Made by a program: the position numbers and the translations under genes. Shown piece after piece: positions 1-8,791 of a DNA stretch of 64,000 nucleotides. Origin of the DNA: Peribacillus alkalitolerans (GTDB taxonomy: Bacteria > Bacillota > Bacilli > Bacillales > DSM-1321); contig NZ_JAAGVZ010000002.1 of assembly GCF_010882125.1 (NCBI RefSeq), positions 248,001 through 312,000 of the forward strand, written 5' to 3'. The notes beneath the pieces are model-generated. The model did no database searches. It had not been told where the DNA came from and was given only the letters and a program-made list of their open reading frames with translations. Numbering within the stretch: the stretch's first letter is position 1; every line of letters begins with the position of its first letter.

Positions 1-6
1 TCATTT

Positions 7-1512
7 TCATCGGATTATCCCTACATTTGGAGTAGAAAATAATTGGATAAAGCGATGAAATCCAGCAAGGCCTACTTCATCACGTTTAAAAACACCCGCA
101 TCTTCCAATCCTTTCAAAAACTTCTTCCCAACTTCTTCTCTCATAATCGATTCGATATTTGTTTCGTTAGCAACAGAGAAATACTGGCTTTTTAACTCTT
201 GAGCCCAGTCTAAATGATACTCAGCAACGACTTTTGTTTTATTAAGAATGTACTCTCCTACTTCTTCAAGTTCATTCTTTAGTCGCGGAGGTAACACGGC
301 CAGCCCCATAACTTCAATTAGACCAATGTTCTCCTTCTTAATATGGTGAACATCTTCGTGTGGATGAAAAATCCCAAGTGGATGCTCAGAATTCGTTCGA
401 TTATTTCGAAGGACTAAATCTAATTCAAATAAGTGGCCATTTTTACGAGCTATCGGGGTAATCGTGTTATGAAGTGTCTCCCCTGTTTTCGCTATAATTC
501 CTAATTCTTCATCACTGTAGTTTTTCCAAGCTGTAAAAATTCTTTCCGCTGCTTCAACTAGTATGCTCGATTGTTCCGATTGCAACCGAATAACAGACAT
601 TGGCCATTTTAAAACTGAACCTTGAACATCTGGAAATTCTTGCAATTCAAATGTCCAGTCAGCATCCGCTCTAGCCATAGCAAATTCATAACGTCCACCC
701 TGATAATGATCATGAGATAAAATCGAGCCCCCTACAATGGGCAAATCGGCATTAGATCCAACAAAATAATGTGGAAATTTCTCAACAAAGGTTAACAACC
801 GTTCAAATGTCTTGCGGCTAATGATCATATTTGTATGTGTTTTCGATAGAACAATACAATGCTCGTTGTAGTACAGATAAGGAGAATATTGTAAGCACCA
901 AGTTTCGTCTAATAAATTGACTCGAATCATTCGGTGATTGGAACGAGCTGGATGCCCGATTCTCCCTGCATAACCTTCATTTTCAATGCAGAGCAAGCAT
1001 TTCGGATATTCCATTTTCGGAGCTGCACGTTCTAATTCAATGCTTTTTGGATCTTTTTCTGGTTTAGACAAATTAATGGTAATATCTAATTCACCATATT
1101 CTGTCGACACCTTATACTCAACGTTCTTCTTGATTTGCCTCATCTGAATATAATTACTATATTTACTTAAATGATAAAAATAGTTTGTGGCTGATAGAGG
1201 ATCTTGTTTATATTTTTCATAAAAATACTGGTTTACAGATGATGGGCGCGGAATCAAGCAGTTCATGATTTTACTAGAGAATATCTCTTTTTCATCAGAT
1301 CGGTTCTCAATGATCCCTTTTTCACAGGCATAATCAACGATTAAATCGAGTAAGTCTGGAATCATTACTTGCCTTTCCCCAATTGATTCCTTAAATTCAT
1401 CTAACTTCAATAGGGAAAGAATTTGATTACGAGCATATATTTCATCATCCGGCTCAATTAATTGAGTCGTAATTGCTTGATCGATTAATTGTTGTACGTA
1501 TTGAAATATCAT
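7..1512 (-). CDS. galT: Galactose-1-phosphate uridylyltransferase, type 2
   Basis: GalT transfers UMP from UDP-glucose to galactose-1-phosphate in the Leloir pathway (cytosol). The protein is 501 aa, the usual size of the Firmicutes type-2 GalT family, and much longer than the ~350 aa E. coli type. Recognisable segments include CLLCIENEGYAGR, NEHCIVLSKTHTNM and GGSILSHDHYQGG, which carry the His residues expected at the nucleotide-transfer site. The open frame extends 36 codons upstream, but I chose ATG at 1512 because GAGGTGAAAAG sits directly in front of it and this leaves a 10-base gap to galE instead of a long overlap. It is the last gene of galK-galE-galT. The stop is 6 bases from the window edge, so any terminator is outside. 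Confidence 0.95.
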   Translation of the reverse strand: MIFQYVQQLIDQAITTQLIEPDDEIYARNQILSLLKLDEFKESIGERQVMIPDLLDLIVDYACEKGIIENRSDEKEIFSSKIMNCLIPRPSSVNQYFYEKYKQDPLSATNYFYHLSKYSNYIQMRQIKKNVEYKVSTEYGELDITINLSKPEKDPKSIELERAAPKMEYPKCLLCIENEGYAGRIGHPARSNHRMIRVNLLDETWCLQYSPYLYYNEHCIVLSKTHTNMIISRKTFERLLTFVEKFPHYFVGSNADLPIVGGSILSHDHYQGGRYEFAMARADADWTFELQEFPDVQGSVLKWPMSVIRLQSEQSSILVEAAERIFTAWKNYSDEELGIIAKTGETLHNTITPIARKNGHLFELDLVLRNNRTNSEHPLGIFHPHEDVHHIKKENIGLIEVMGLAVLPPRLKNELEEVGEYILNKTKVVAEYHLDWAQELKSQYFSVANETNIESIMREEVGKKFLKGLEDAGVFKRDEVGLAGFHRFIQLFSTPNVGIIR

Positions 1513-1522
1513 CTTTTCACCT

Positions 1523-2512
1523 CTATTTTTGATATCCATTCGGGTGATGCTGATGCCAGTTCCAAGCATCTCTAATAATTTGATCAATCGAAGTTTTCGA
1601 TGGTTTCCAGCCAAGTACATGTTTTACTTTTTCCGAAGAGGCAATGAGAGTACTTGGGTCACCAGATCGTCGTTCACCAGTTTTTACCGGAATATCAATA
1701 CCTGTTACCTGTTTTGCCGTCTCAACAATTTCTTGAACAGAAAACCCTTGACTACTACCAAGATTAAAAATGTTACTCTCCCCACCATTTTGCAGATAAC
1801 GAAGTGCTAAAAGGTGCGCTTCTATCAAGTCCTCTACATGAATATAATCCCTTACACAAGTACCATCTTTTGTATCATAATCATCACCAAATATCGTAAC
1901 AGCTTCCCTTTTTCCTAATGCCGCTTCTAAAACAACAGGAATAAGGTGTGTTTCTGGATGATGATCTTCACCTATTTGACCATCATTTCTAGCTCCAGCA
2001 ACGTTGAAATAACGGAGGGATATATACTTCAAATCAAAGGCTTTTTCGCACCAAGCCATCATTCTTTCCATTGCTAATTTCGTTTCGCCATAAGTGTTCG
2101 TTGGTATAGTACTAGCCCCTTCCGTAATGGGTACAACCTTTTGTTCCCCATAAACAGCCGCTGTCGAAGAAAAAACAATGTGTTTAACTCCAAATTCCTT
2201 CATCATTTCAAGAACGATCTGAGTACCGTATACATTATTATCAAAGTACTTTAATGGCTCAATCATTGACTCACCTACAAGGGAATTAGCGGCAAAATGT
2301 AAGATTCCCTCAATGTTTTCTTTTTCGAAAACAGATTTCATAAATTGTCGATCGCGGATATCTCCTTGATAAAAATGAGCCTTTGGATGGATCGCATCTA
2401 GGTGACCTGTTTGTAATTGATCAATCACTACCACTTCAAAATCATTTTCGATTAATTGATAAACCGCATGAGAGCCAATATAACCTGCTCCACCTAGCAC
2501 AAGAATACTCAT
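1523..2512 (-). CDS. galE: UDP-glucose 4-epimerase
   Basis: GalE interconverts UDP-galactose and UDP-glucose, closing the Leloir cycle begun by the neighbouring GalK and GalT. The 329 aa extended-SDR protein starts with the Rossmann motif GGAGYIGSHAVYQL (about residues 7-20), has the catalytic YGETK (Tyr-x3-Lys) near residue 141 and the SSTAAVYG stretch before it. Length is normal for bacterial GalE. ATG at 2512 is preceded by GGAGGCGATGTAA, which overlaps the galK stop, so translation is probably coupled to galK. A UDP-GalNAc epimerase activity cannot be excluded from sequence alone. Confidence 0.95.
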   Translation of the reverse strand: MSILVLGGAGYIGSHAVYQLIENDFEVVVIDQLQTGHLDAIHPKAHFYQGDIRDRQFMKSVFEKENIEGILHFAANSLVGESMIEPLKYFDNNVYGTQIVLEMMKEFGVKHIVFSSTAAVYGEQKVVPITEGASTIPTNTYGETKLAMERMMAWCEKAFDLKYISLRYFNVAGARNDGQIGEDHHPETHLIPVVLEAALGKREAVTIFGDDYDTKDGTCVRDYIHVEDLIEAHLLALRYLQNGGESNIFNLGSSQGFSVQEIVETAKQVTGIDIPVKTGERRSGDPSTLIASSEKVKHVLGWKPSKTSIDQIIRDAWNWHQHHPNGYQK

Positions 2513-3694
2513 TTACATCGCCTCCGACATTTCAATTTCTTTAGCACCATCGCCGATGCTAGCTACATAAATCTCAGCATCATAGCCGATACGTTCTCGA
2601 TAAACTGCACCAACATTCGCTATAAAGCCATCTACTTCTTCATTTGCGACAATTGCAATCGCACAACCCCCAAATCCTGCTCCCGTCATCCGCGCTCCAA
2701 TGACTCCCGGCTGTTTCCACGCCGCTTCTACTAAGCTATCAAGCTCTTTTCCTGTCACTTCATAATCATCTCGTAATGATCGGTGTGAATCGTTCATTAA
2801 TTGGCCAAATGCCTCTAAATTGGCTGCTCTTAGCTCTCTAAGTGCCTTTAGGGTTCTTATATTTTCATAAACCGCATGCTTGGCACGCTTACGAACAACT
2901 TCATTTGTAATGAGATATTGATTATCATCGAACTCTTTTTCAGTAAGCTGCCCAAGAGCTTCAATCTGAAGCTTTTGCTGAAGATGAACCAGTGCTTCTT
3001 CACATTCACTTCTACGCTCATTGTATTTCGAATCTGCTAACTCTCTGCGCTTATTCGTATTCATGATTAATATTTTATATCCTTCTAATTGGATTGGTGC
3101 GTACTCATAGCTTAGAGTCTGACAATCTAACAAAATACCTGCATCTTTAACACCCATACCAATCGCAAATTGGTCCATGATCCCACTATTTACGCCAATA
3201 AACTCATTCTCAACCCGCTTTCCAAGCTTGATGAGATCCAGACGTGAAATATTAAAATCAAACAGGCCATTCAGCATTACACCCGTTAACATTTCAAGTG
3301 ATGCAGAGGAAGAAAGCCCTGCACCATTGGGAATATTCCCATAAATAAGTAATTCAAATCCTGAAGTTATTTCATACCCTGATTCTACTATGTAACGAAG
3401 CATACCTTTCGGATAATTAGCCCAATTATGATTCTTATTATAGTCTAATGAAGATATGTCAAACTCGATTAACCCTCTGTCAGGAAAATTCATCGAATAC
3501 ATGCGAATGAGCTGGTCCTCACGCTTTTTGACAAGAGCATACGTGCCATAGGTAATGGCACATGGAAAAACATAGCCCCCGTTATAATCAGTATGTTCTC
3601 CAATTAAATTTATCCTTCCAGGTGCAAAAAACGCTTTTTGTGGTGAAGCATAATATATTTCCTTAAATTTAGAGACTAATGTGTCCAACTTCAT
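2513..3694 (-). CDS. galK: Galactokinase
   Basis: GalK phosphorylates alpha-D-galactose with ATP to galactose-1-phosphate, the entry step of the Leloir pathway. It is a 393 aa GHMP kinase. Visible signatures are the galactokinase motif GRINLIGEHTDYNGG (about residues 27-41), the phosphate loop GAGLSSSASLE (about 124-134) and the C-terminal GHMP motif GARMTGAGFGGCA. ATG at 3694 has GGGGGATTC upstream. It is first in a galKET operon, immediately downstream of the mglBAC importer and after that operon's terminator. Three TTTTACTAA boxes lie 50-95 bases upstream of its start. Confidence 0.96.
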   Translation of the reverse strand: MKLDTLVSKFKEIYYASPQKAFFAPGRINLIGEHTDYNGGYVFPCAITYGTYALVKKREDQLIRMYSMNFPDRGLIEFDISSLDYNKNHNWANYPKGMLRYIVESGYEITSGFELLIYGNIPNGAGLSSSASLEMLTGVMLNGLFDFNISRLDLIKLGKRVENEFIGVNSGIMDQFAIGMGVKDAGILLDCQTLSYEYAPIQLEGYKILIMNTNKRRELADSKYNERRSECEEALVHLQQKLQIEALGQLTEKEFDDNQYLITNEVVRKRAKHAVYENIRTLKALRELRAANLEAFGQLMNDSHRSLRDDYEVTGKELDSLVEAAWKQPGVIGARMTGAGFGGCAIAIVANEEVDGFIANVGAVYRERIGYDAEIYVASIGDGAKEIEMSEAM

Positions 3695-3970
3695 ACTGAA
3701 TCCCCCATGACAAACGTGTTTTCTTTATTTCATTTTATTCTTTTTAGTAAAACATTTCTACAATTTTACTAAAAGTTTTACTAATTTTTTTCTTTAAATT
3801 TACTCATAAAAGAGAAATATCTCTCCTACATTTTATCTAGCTAGCCTAAAAATTCTCATATTTTGCAAAGAGAGGTTTAACCGCAAACCCTTTCAAATCA
3901 AAAAGCCAATTCAAATCGGGAATCGTGAACATTCTCTATATTCCTTCCTTCCTTCCATTATTTTCATAAT
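3695..3970. other. Promoter region of galKET
   Basis: AT-rich stretch between galK and the mgl terminator. Apart from the TTTTACTAA boxes I see no clear -35/-10 pair, and no coding potential. Confidence 0.4.
3742..3786. promoter_or_regulatory. Triple TTTTACTAA box upstream of galK
   Basis: Three copies of an 11-base word lie in a row: TTTTAGTAAAA (3742-3752), TTTTACTAAAA (3764-3774) and TTTTACTAATT (3776-3786). The first and second form an inverted repeat and are spaced 22 bases, two DNA turns. This is seen in the sequence. That it is an operator for a galactose-responsive regulator of galKET is inference; neither the response regulator at 8792-10378 nor a LacI-type repressor can be singled out. 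Confidence 0.5.
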
Positions 3971-3972
3971 AC

Positions 3973-4016
3973 AAAGCCCCTTTAATAGTGTATTTACACA
4001 TTGTTAAAGGGGCTTT
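3973..4016 (-). terminator. Terminator of mglBAC
   Basis: AAAGCCCCTTTAA (3973-3985) pairs with TTAAAGGGGCTTT (4004-4016), with a further GTGT/ACAC pairing inside. It begins about 9 bases after the stop of the ABC permease gene, on its strand, and is followed by TGTATTAT. It separates mglBAC from galKET. Confidence 0.8.
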
Positions 4017-4024
4017 AACTATAT

Positions 4025-5047
4025 TTATTTCTTCTTTGCATGCTTACGCATATCAAATGCAACGGTTACAATAATGATTGCACCTTTTACGATGAATTGA
4101 ATGTATGGGCTTACTCCAAGGAAAGCTAATCCATAGTTGATGATTTGGAAAATTAAAACACCAGTAATAACACCAGATACCGTACCAATACCACCCGATA
4201 ATGATACCCCTCCGACAACGCATGCTGCGATGGCATCAAGCTCGTACATATTACCAGTATTATTCGTAGCACTACCTACGCGTCCAGCTTCAATTGTTCC
4301 AGAGAAACCATAAAGAAGACCGGCGATCATGTAGATAATAATGATATTTTTGGCAACATTTACGCCAGAAACCTTAGCTGCTTCAGGGTTTCCTCCGATT
4401 GCATACATGTTTTTACCTAATTGAGTTTTATTCCAAAGAATCCAAATAATAATAGAGAAGATAATAGCATAAAATATAAGAAATGGAATTTCATAGTCTC
4501 CAATCGGTATTCCCCGTTGAGCAAACTTTGTAAAGCTTTCGCTTAGTCCGCCTATTGGTTGTGCACCGTACGGAGGGCGATCAAAGTAGATAGACGTTAC
4601 TCCATACACACCTATCATCATCCCCAAAGTAGCAATGAATGGAGGTACGTGAAATTTTGAAACAATGACACCGTTTAAAGTGCCAAATAGACCCGTGATT
4701 AGCATGGCAATGATAATCGGAACAAACAAAGGTAGTTCCGGCAAATTTGGATACATTTTATAAGCATAATCTCCAGCTTGAAGTAAAGATGCCGACACAA
4801 CTGCCGCAAGACCGACCATTCGTCCAGCAGAAAGGTCCGTTCCAGCAGTAATCAGAATTCCCGCTATTCCAAGCGCAATAATAATACGTGAGGATGATTG
4901 ACTTAAAATATTGATTAAATTGGTAACCGATAGAAAATCTGGAGAAGCGATTACAATTCCAATTACAAGAAGTATTAAAAAAACATAGATTACATTATCG
5001 AAAAGCCATTTGGTAATTTTAGAGTTTTTCATAGCCTGTGGATTCAT
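4025..5047 (-). CDS. mglC: Galactose/methyl-galactoside ABC importer, permease
   Basis: Membrane component of a CUT2-family (ribose/galactose type) importer; with MglA and MglB it would bring galactose or a galactoside into the cell. The protein is 340 aa and strongly hydrophobic, with about nine membrane segments and family stretches such as GIAGILITAGTDLSAGRMVG (residues ~59-78) and IGGNPEAAKVSGVNV. ATG at 5047 follows AGGAGATGTAA, 12 bases after the ATPase stop. It is the last gene of the operon and is followed at once by a terminator. Confidence 0.9.
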   Translation of the reverse strand: MNPQAMKNSKITKWLFDNVIYVFLILLVIGIVIASPDFLSVTNLINILSQSSSRIIIALGIAGILITAGTDLSAGRMVGLAAVVSASLLQAGDYAYKMYPNLPELPLFVPIIIAMLITGLFGTLNGVIVSKFHVPPFIATLGMMIGVYGVTSIYFDRPPYGAQPIGGLSESFTKFAQRGIPIGDYEIPFLIFYAIIFSIIIWILWNKTQLGKNMYAIGGNPEAAKVSGVNVAKNIIIIYMIAGLLYGFSGTIEAGRVGSATNNTGNMYELDAIAACVVGGVSLSGGIGTVSGVITGVLIFQIINYGLAFLGVSPYIQFIVKGAIIIVTVAFDMRKHAKKK

Positions 5048-5059
5048 TTACATCTCCTC

Positions 5060-6562
5060 CTAATACAAAGCTGCTAATCGCATGATTTCTTCTTGAGATG
5101 TAGTGGCTGTATCCACGATGCCAGCTGCTCTCCCATTACTCATTACTAAAATTCGGTCTGTTACACCCAAAAGTTCTGGCATTTCAGAAGAAATCATGAT
5201 GATACCTTTTCCGTCTGCTGCTAGTTGATTAATAAGTTGGTAGATTTCAAACTTGGCGCCAACGTCAATCCCTCTAGTAGGTTCATCTAATAATAAAATT
5301 TCCGGATTAGTTAACAACCAACGGCCAATGATTACCTTCTGTTGGTTTCCACCGGATAAACTGCCGATAGAAGTCTTTTGAGATGGAGTCTTTACCTTCA
5401 TTGAATCAATTACCCATTTAGTATCCTCGTGTACTTTCCGGTCAGAAAGGAATATACCTTTTTTATACTGAACTAGGTTAGCTATGATTGAGTTAAAGCT
5501 AATGCTAAGATCAGGGTAAATTCCTGTTGATCTTCTTTCTTCCGTCACGAGGGCAAAACCATTTTTGATGGCATGCTGAGGTGAATGATTATCAACTTCC
5601 TTACCATGAAGTTCAACCTTACCTGATTTTAAAGCTCTCATGCCAAATAATGACTCCATTACTTCCGTCCGTTTAGAGCCGACTAGACCTGCAATACCTA
5701 AAATCTCACCTTTCCTTAGCTCAAAATTGATATTAGAGAAGGAGGATTCGTTTTCAGCTGTTAAATCTGTGACTTTTAGTATAACGTCGCCAGGTTGATT
5801 CAACTTTGAAGGGAACCGCTGTGAAAGATCCCGGCCAACCATAAGCTTAATAATCTCATCGGTTGTTAAATCTTTCGCACTTTTTGTAGCAATGTACTGA
5901 CCGTCACGCATGATGGTTACTTCATCTGAAATCTTCAAGATTTCTTCCATTTTGTGTGAAATATAAATAATAGCGACATTCTCACTTTGTAGTTTTCTAA
6001 TGATTTTAAATAGATGGTCTACTTCTTTTTCTGTTAGAGATGAAGTAGGCTCATCCATTACAATAATTTTTGAATGATAAGAAACCGCTTTTGCGATTTC
6101 CACCATTTGCATCTCAGAAACAGATAAAGTGCTCACTTTACTTCTTGGATCGATAGAGATGTCAAGACTATTAAAAATAGCTACCGTATTTTCATACATT
6201 TTCTTTTCATCTATAAAAATGCCTTTTTTCGGATAACGCCCTAACCATATATTATCCATGACATTTTGCTGACGGACTTGATTCAATTCCTGATGAACCA
6301 TAGAAACTCCGTTTTCTAATGCTTGTTTGGAATTAGCAAACGAGACTTCCTTACCATCCAAAAGAATCTTACCCTCATCCATTGCATAAATCCCAAATAA
6401 ACATTTCATCAAAGTTGATTTTCCTGCACCATTTTCCCCCATTAAGGCATGTACAGACCCGGCCTTCACTTTAAGTGAAACATTTTGAAGTGCGATTACA
6501 CCTGGAAATCTTTTTGTTAAATGACTCATTTCAAGTATATTTGTCGTTCTGGCTTCTGACAT
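5060..6562 (-). CDS. mglA: Galactose/methyl-galactoside ABC importer, ATPase
   Basis: The 500 aa protein has two ABC modules in tandem, as in MglA/RbsA: Walker [10 protein letters not shown] near residue 43, LSVSEMQ signature and Walker [13 protein letters not shown] in the first half; in the second half the Walker A is degenerate (GLVGSKRTE), while LSGGNQQKV and [11 protein letters not shown] are canonical. This pattern, a poor second P-loop, is normal for CUT2 ATPases. It hydrolyses ATP to drive uptake through the MglC pore. It lies between the binding protein and the permease, with a hairpin in the gap to mglB. Confidence 0.93.
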   Translation of the reverse strand: MSEARTTNILEMSHLTKRFPGVIALQNVSLKVKAGSVHALMGENGAGKSTLMKCLFGIYAMDEGKILLDGKEVSFANSKQALENGVSMVHQELNQVRQQNVMDNIWLGRYPKKGIFIDEKKMYENTVAIFNSLDISIDPRSKVSTLSVSEMQMVEIAKAVSYHSKIIVMDEPTSSLTEKEVDHLFKIIRKLQSENVAIIYISHKMEEILKISDEVTIMRDGQYIATKSAKDLTTDEIIKLMVGRDLSQRFPSKLNQPGDVILKVTDLTAENESSFSNINFELRKGEILGIAGLVGSKRTEVMESLFGMRALKSGKVELHGKEVDNHSPQHAIKNGFALVTEERRSTGIYPDLSISFNSIIANLVQYKKGIFLSDRKVHEDTKWVIDSMKVKTPSQKTSIGSLSGGNQQKVIIGRWLLTNPEILLLDEPTRGIDVGAKFEIYQLINQLAADGKGIIMISSEMPELLGVTDRILVMSNGRAAGIVDTATTSQEEIMRLAALY

Positions 6563-6591
6563 GAGCGAGCCTCCTTTTTAAAACCATTGAA

Positions 6592-6628
6592 AAATATGAG
6601 AGGCACTTAATTTGTGCTTCTCATATTT
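6592..6628 (-). terminator. Hairpin between mglB and mglA
   Basis: AAATATGAGAGGCACTT (6592-6608) pairs with the facing arm TTGTGCTTCTCATATTT, with one mismatch. It lies in the 99-base gap between the binding-protein and ATPase genes. Hairpins here usually stabilise the binding-protein mRNA or cut read-through so that MglB is made in excess. There is no strong U-tract, so partial termination or mRNA protection is more likely than full stop. Confidence 0.7.
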
Positions 6629-6661
6629 CTTATTGGGTACAGCAGGCGCCTTTAAGCTTTT

Positions 6662-7726
6662 CTACTTATAAGCATCCTTACCTACTTGAATATTATCGAT
6701 TGTTACTTCAATGTATGGAACACGAACTGCTTTAGAATCATCTAATGACCAATCTGTTCCCTCAAGAACGTCTTTGCCCTTTGCAGCGTTTGTAGCAAGA
6801 TCAATAGTCGCTTTACCTTGGTTAGTAGCGTCATTTAATACCGTCCCAACCAATTTACCTTTTTCAATCATATCAAGTGCTTCTGGAATTGCATCAACAC
6901 CTACAACTGGCATAAACTTGTCTCCAGAGAAATATCCTGCTTTTTCAAGAGAAGCGATGGCACCTAAAGCCATGCCATCGTTATTAGCAATTACAAATTC
7001 AATTTTTTCATTGAATTTAGCAATCCAAGCATCCATCTTTTCTGTTGCTTTAGTTGCATCCCACATAGCTGTATCCATTGCTAATTCTTCAACGCCGATC
7101 CCTTTTTCTTTAATTGTATCAACCGCAAATTTTGTACGCGCTTCTGCATCTGGGTGACCGGGTTCACCTTTTAGTAATACATATTGAATTTTCCCATCGC
7201 CGTTTTTGTCATATTTTTCAATGTTAGCTTCCCATGCTTTCGCAATCATTTCACCTTGAATTACACCTGATTCTGATGATGTAGTTCCAACATAGTATGC
7301 TTTTTCATAACCTTGTAAAACAGATGAATCTGGCTCTTTATTAAAGAAAATAACAGGAATATCCTTCGCCTTTGCTTTGTCAATAATCGTCAGTGCTGCC
7401 TTTGGATCTACTAGGTTAATAGCCAAGGATTTAGCACCTTTTGCAATTAACGTATCTACTTGTTCAATTTGTTTTGCTTGGTCATTTTGGGAATCATTCA
7501 ACATCAGATTAACTTTCCCTTCAGATGCTGTTTCCATTGCACGACGAACATAAGACATAAAGTTATCATCAAATTTGTAAATCGTTGCTCCAACAGCCGG
7601 AAGCTTATCGCCGTCCTTATTTTTGCCAGCATCCGAACCACCAGTAGAACTACTGCAGCCAGCTGCTAATAGAATGCTAGAAGCAATCGTTAAAGATAAC
7701 ATTAACCCCTTTTTCTTTTTAAGCAT
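6662..7726 (-). CDS. mglB: Galactose/glucose-binding lipoprotein
   Basis: Extracellular solute-binding lipoprotein of the mgl importer, 354 aa. The N-terminus is a lipoprotein signal peptide with lipobox LAAGC (Cys24). The mature part matches the MglB family closely: YKFDDNFMSYVRRAMETAS, QVDTLIAKGAKSLAINLVDP, LLKGEPGHPDAEART and NNDGMALGAIASLEKAG are all typical of galactose/glucose-binding proteins, including the EF-hand-like KYDKNGDGKIQY calcium loop near residue 170. ATG at 7726 has GGAGAATGATTAC before it. Substrate assignment to galactose is supported by the adjacent galKET operon but glucose binding is also possible. Confidence 0.92.
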   Translation of the reverse strand: MLKKKKGLMLSLTIASSILLAAGCSSSTGGSDAGKNKDGDKLPAVGATIYKFDDNFMSYVRRAMETASEGKVNLMLNDSQNDQAKQIEQVDTLIAKGAKSLAINLVDPKAALTIIDKAKAKDIPVIFFNKEPDSSVLQGYEKAYYVGTTSSESGVIQGEMIAKAWEANIEKYDKNGDGKIQYVLLKGEPGHPDAEARTKFAVDTIKEKGIGVEELAMDTAMWDATKATEKMDAWIAKFNEKIEFVIANNDGMALGAIASLEKAGYFSGDKFMPVVGVDAIPEALDMIEKGKLVGTVLNDATNQGKATIDLATNAAKGKDVLEGTDWSLDDSKAVRVPYIEVTIDNIQVGKDAYK

Positions 7727-7786
7727 GTAATCATTCTCCTCTTCTATTTAGTAATGACAACGGTAAATTAGCATTTACCTTTCACT

Positions 7787-7801
7787 TTGAAAACCCTTAC
7801 A
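7787..7801. promoter_or_regulatory. Possible cre (CcpA) site before mglB
   Basis: TTGAAAACCCTTACA matches the catabolite-responsive-element consensus except that the central CG is CC. It lies 60 bases upstream of the mglB start. A second match, TTGCAAACGTTAAGA at 7875-7889, keeps the central CG and misses one flank base. CcpA control of an mgl operon would be expected; these sites are unproven. Confidence 0.4.
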
Positions 7802-7898
7802 AATATGTTAGCATGAGGCCATTTCGTTCAATAAGTATAACCAATAGCATAAAATTGCGAATTCCTAGATTTTTTTGCAAACGTTAAGATTAATAGAA

Positions 7899-7990
7899 AT
7901 GAAAAAGACCAATCCATTAAAGTGATTGGTCTCAGATTGTCGACAAAAGATATCGAGAGTTCACCTCTCGATACCTTTTGTCATTTTTGA
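7899..7990 (-). repeat. Hairpin/terminator repeat module, left end of IS relic
   Basis: On the minus strand this reads: a TATCGAGAGgtgaaCTCTCGATA hairpin, the linker TTTTGTCGACAATCTGA, then GACCAATC/GATTGGTC closing in TTTTTCAT, a good rho-independent terminator. An inverted, diverged copy sits at 8694-8773 on the other side of the transposase relic. Similar modules occur at 40712-40786 and, in part, at 37994-38045. Confidence 0.65.
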
Positions 7991-8010
7991 TATGTATTGT
8001 AGGCGAAAAG

Positions 8011-8139
8011 GTTGATTTCCGCTCCAGGCGCTTGCTTTCCGGGGGGCGTTCGCCGAGCCTCCTCGTCGCTACCGCTCCTGCGGGGTCTCGCCTATAACGC
8101 TAATCCCCCAGGAGTCAAGCGCCTTCCACTCCAATCAAC
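8011..8139. repeat. GC-rich GTTGAT...ATCAAC repeat, copy 1
   Basis: A ~130 bp GC-rich block in an AT-rich genome, bounded by GTTGAT and ATCAAC, with sub-terminal AGGCGCTTG/CAAGCGCCT arms and an internal GCGGGGTCTCGCC. Related copies lie at 8464-8651 (inverted), 30105-30195 (decayed) and 45124-45251. It behaves like a short mobile palindromic element; the biological role is unknown. Confidence 0.7.
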
Positions 8140-8155
8140 TAGTGTCCTTGAAAAA

Positions 8156-8431
8156 TCAAATCAAAAACTGGTTAATTAAGTCTTCATGAATCATCCTCAA
8201 GCAACTTGATGTCCCAATTGCCAGTTTCTTTAAATTCATGGATTCAAACGTAACAACTGGATCAATCCTTGGGCGTCCTAAATTAGAATAGAGGTGTTCG
8301 ACTAACGAATAGATTAAGGTAAAATCAATCGCTTCATCGAGTTTTCGGACTAAGTGGTCTTGTGGAACAAGTTGTTCAATAGCCAGCATTTCTAATTGTT
8401 CACGTTCATCGATTTGATTTTTCGTCATCAT
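8156..8431 (-). pseudogene. IS1182-type transposase, internally deleted relic
   Basis: 91 codons remain. The N-terminus is intact and has a good site GAGGTGATAAACG before ATGATG; EREQLEMLAIEQLVPQDHLV and GRPRIDPVV are typical of the start of IS1182-like DDE transposases, which are normally several hundred residues. After about residue 62 the sequence jumps to MNLKKLAIGTSS, which resembles the C-terminal end of such proteins, so the catalytic middle seems to have been deleted. It is nested inside two inverted GC-rich repeats and two inverted hairpin modules. Not expected to be active. Confidence 0.7.
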
Positions 8432-8463
8432 CGTTTATCACCTCAAAATTATGTACGAGCACT

Positions 8464-8651
8464 GTTGATTGGAGCGGAGGGCGAAGACTCCTCGAAAATG
8501 CATTCGCATTTACTTCGTGCGGTGTTTATTCGAGGAAGCTCATTCAATGTCCTGCGGGAAAATCGTGAGACTTGAGACCCCACACGGGCGTAGCGAAGGA
8601 GTAGGCTCAAGCCACGCCCGCGGAAAGCGTTCGTCCGTAGTGGAAATCAAC
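8464..8651. repeat. GC-rich GTTGAT...ATCAAC repeat, copy 2 (inverted)
   Basis: Starts GTTGATTGGAGCGGA and ends GTGGAAATCAAC, so it is in the opposite orientation to the copy at 8011-8139. It is longer, with extra hairpin-forming sequence in the middle (CTCGAAAATGCATTCGCATTT). The short plus-strand reading frame through it is a by-product of the GC-rich repeat. Confidence 0.65.
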
Positions 8652-8693
8652 TTCTCTAGTTCTTAGTTAACATTCCTAATTGTAAAAGAAAAA

Positions 8694-8773
8694 AGACTGT
8701 AGGAAAGCTCGAAAATCTTCGAGTTTGTCTACAGTCTGAAACCAATCCAGTAAATCGATTGGTCTTTTTCATA
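8694..8773 (+). repeat. Hairpin/terminator repeat module, right end of IS relic
   Basis: GACTGTAG...CTACAGTC encloses a CTCGaaaatcttCGAG hairpin; then ACCAATC/GATTGGT ends in CTTTTTCAT, a terminator on the plus strand. Inverted relative to the copy at 7899-7990. Confidence 0.65.
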
Positions 8774-8791
8774 GTCTATAAGGTTATTCAC

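Noticed and set aside
1529-1810. Plus-strand frame opposite galE
   Set aside because: No ribosome binding site, lies fully within galE on the other strand and has no recognisable product.
8469-8666. Plus-strand 65-codon frame
   Set aside because: Falls inside the GC-rich repeat copy 2; open only because of base composition.
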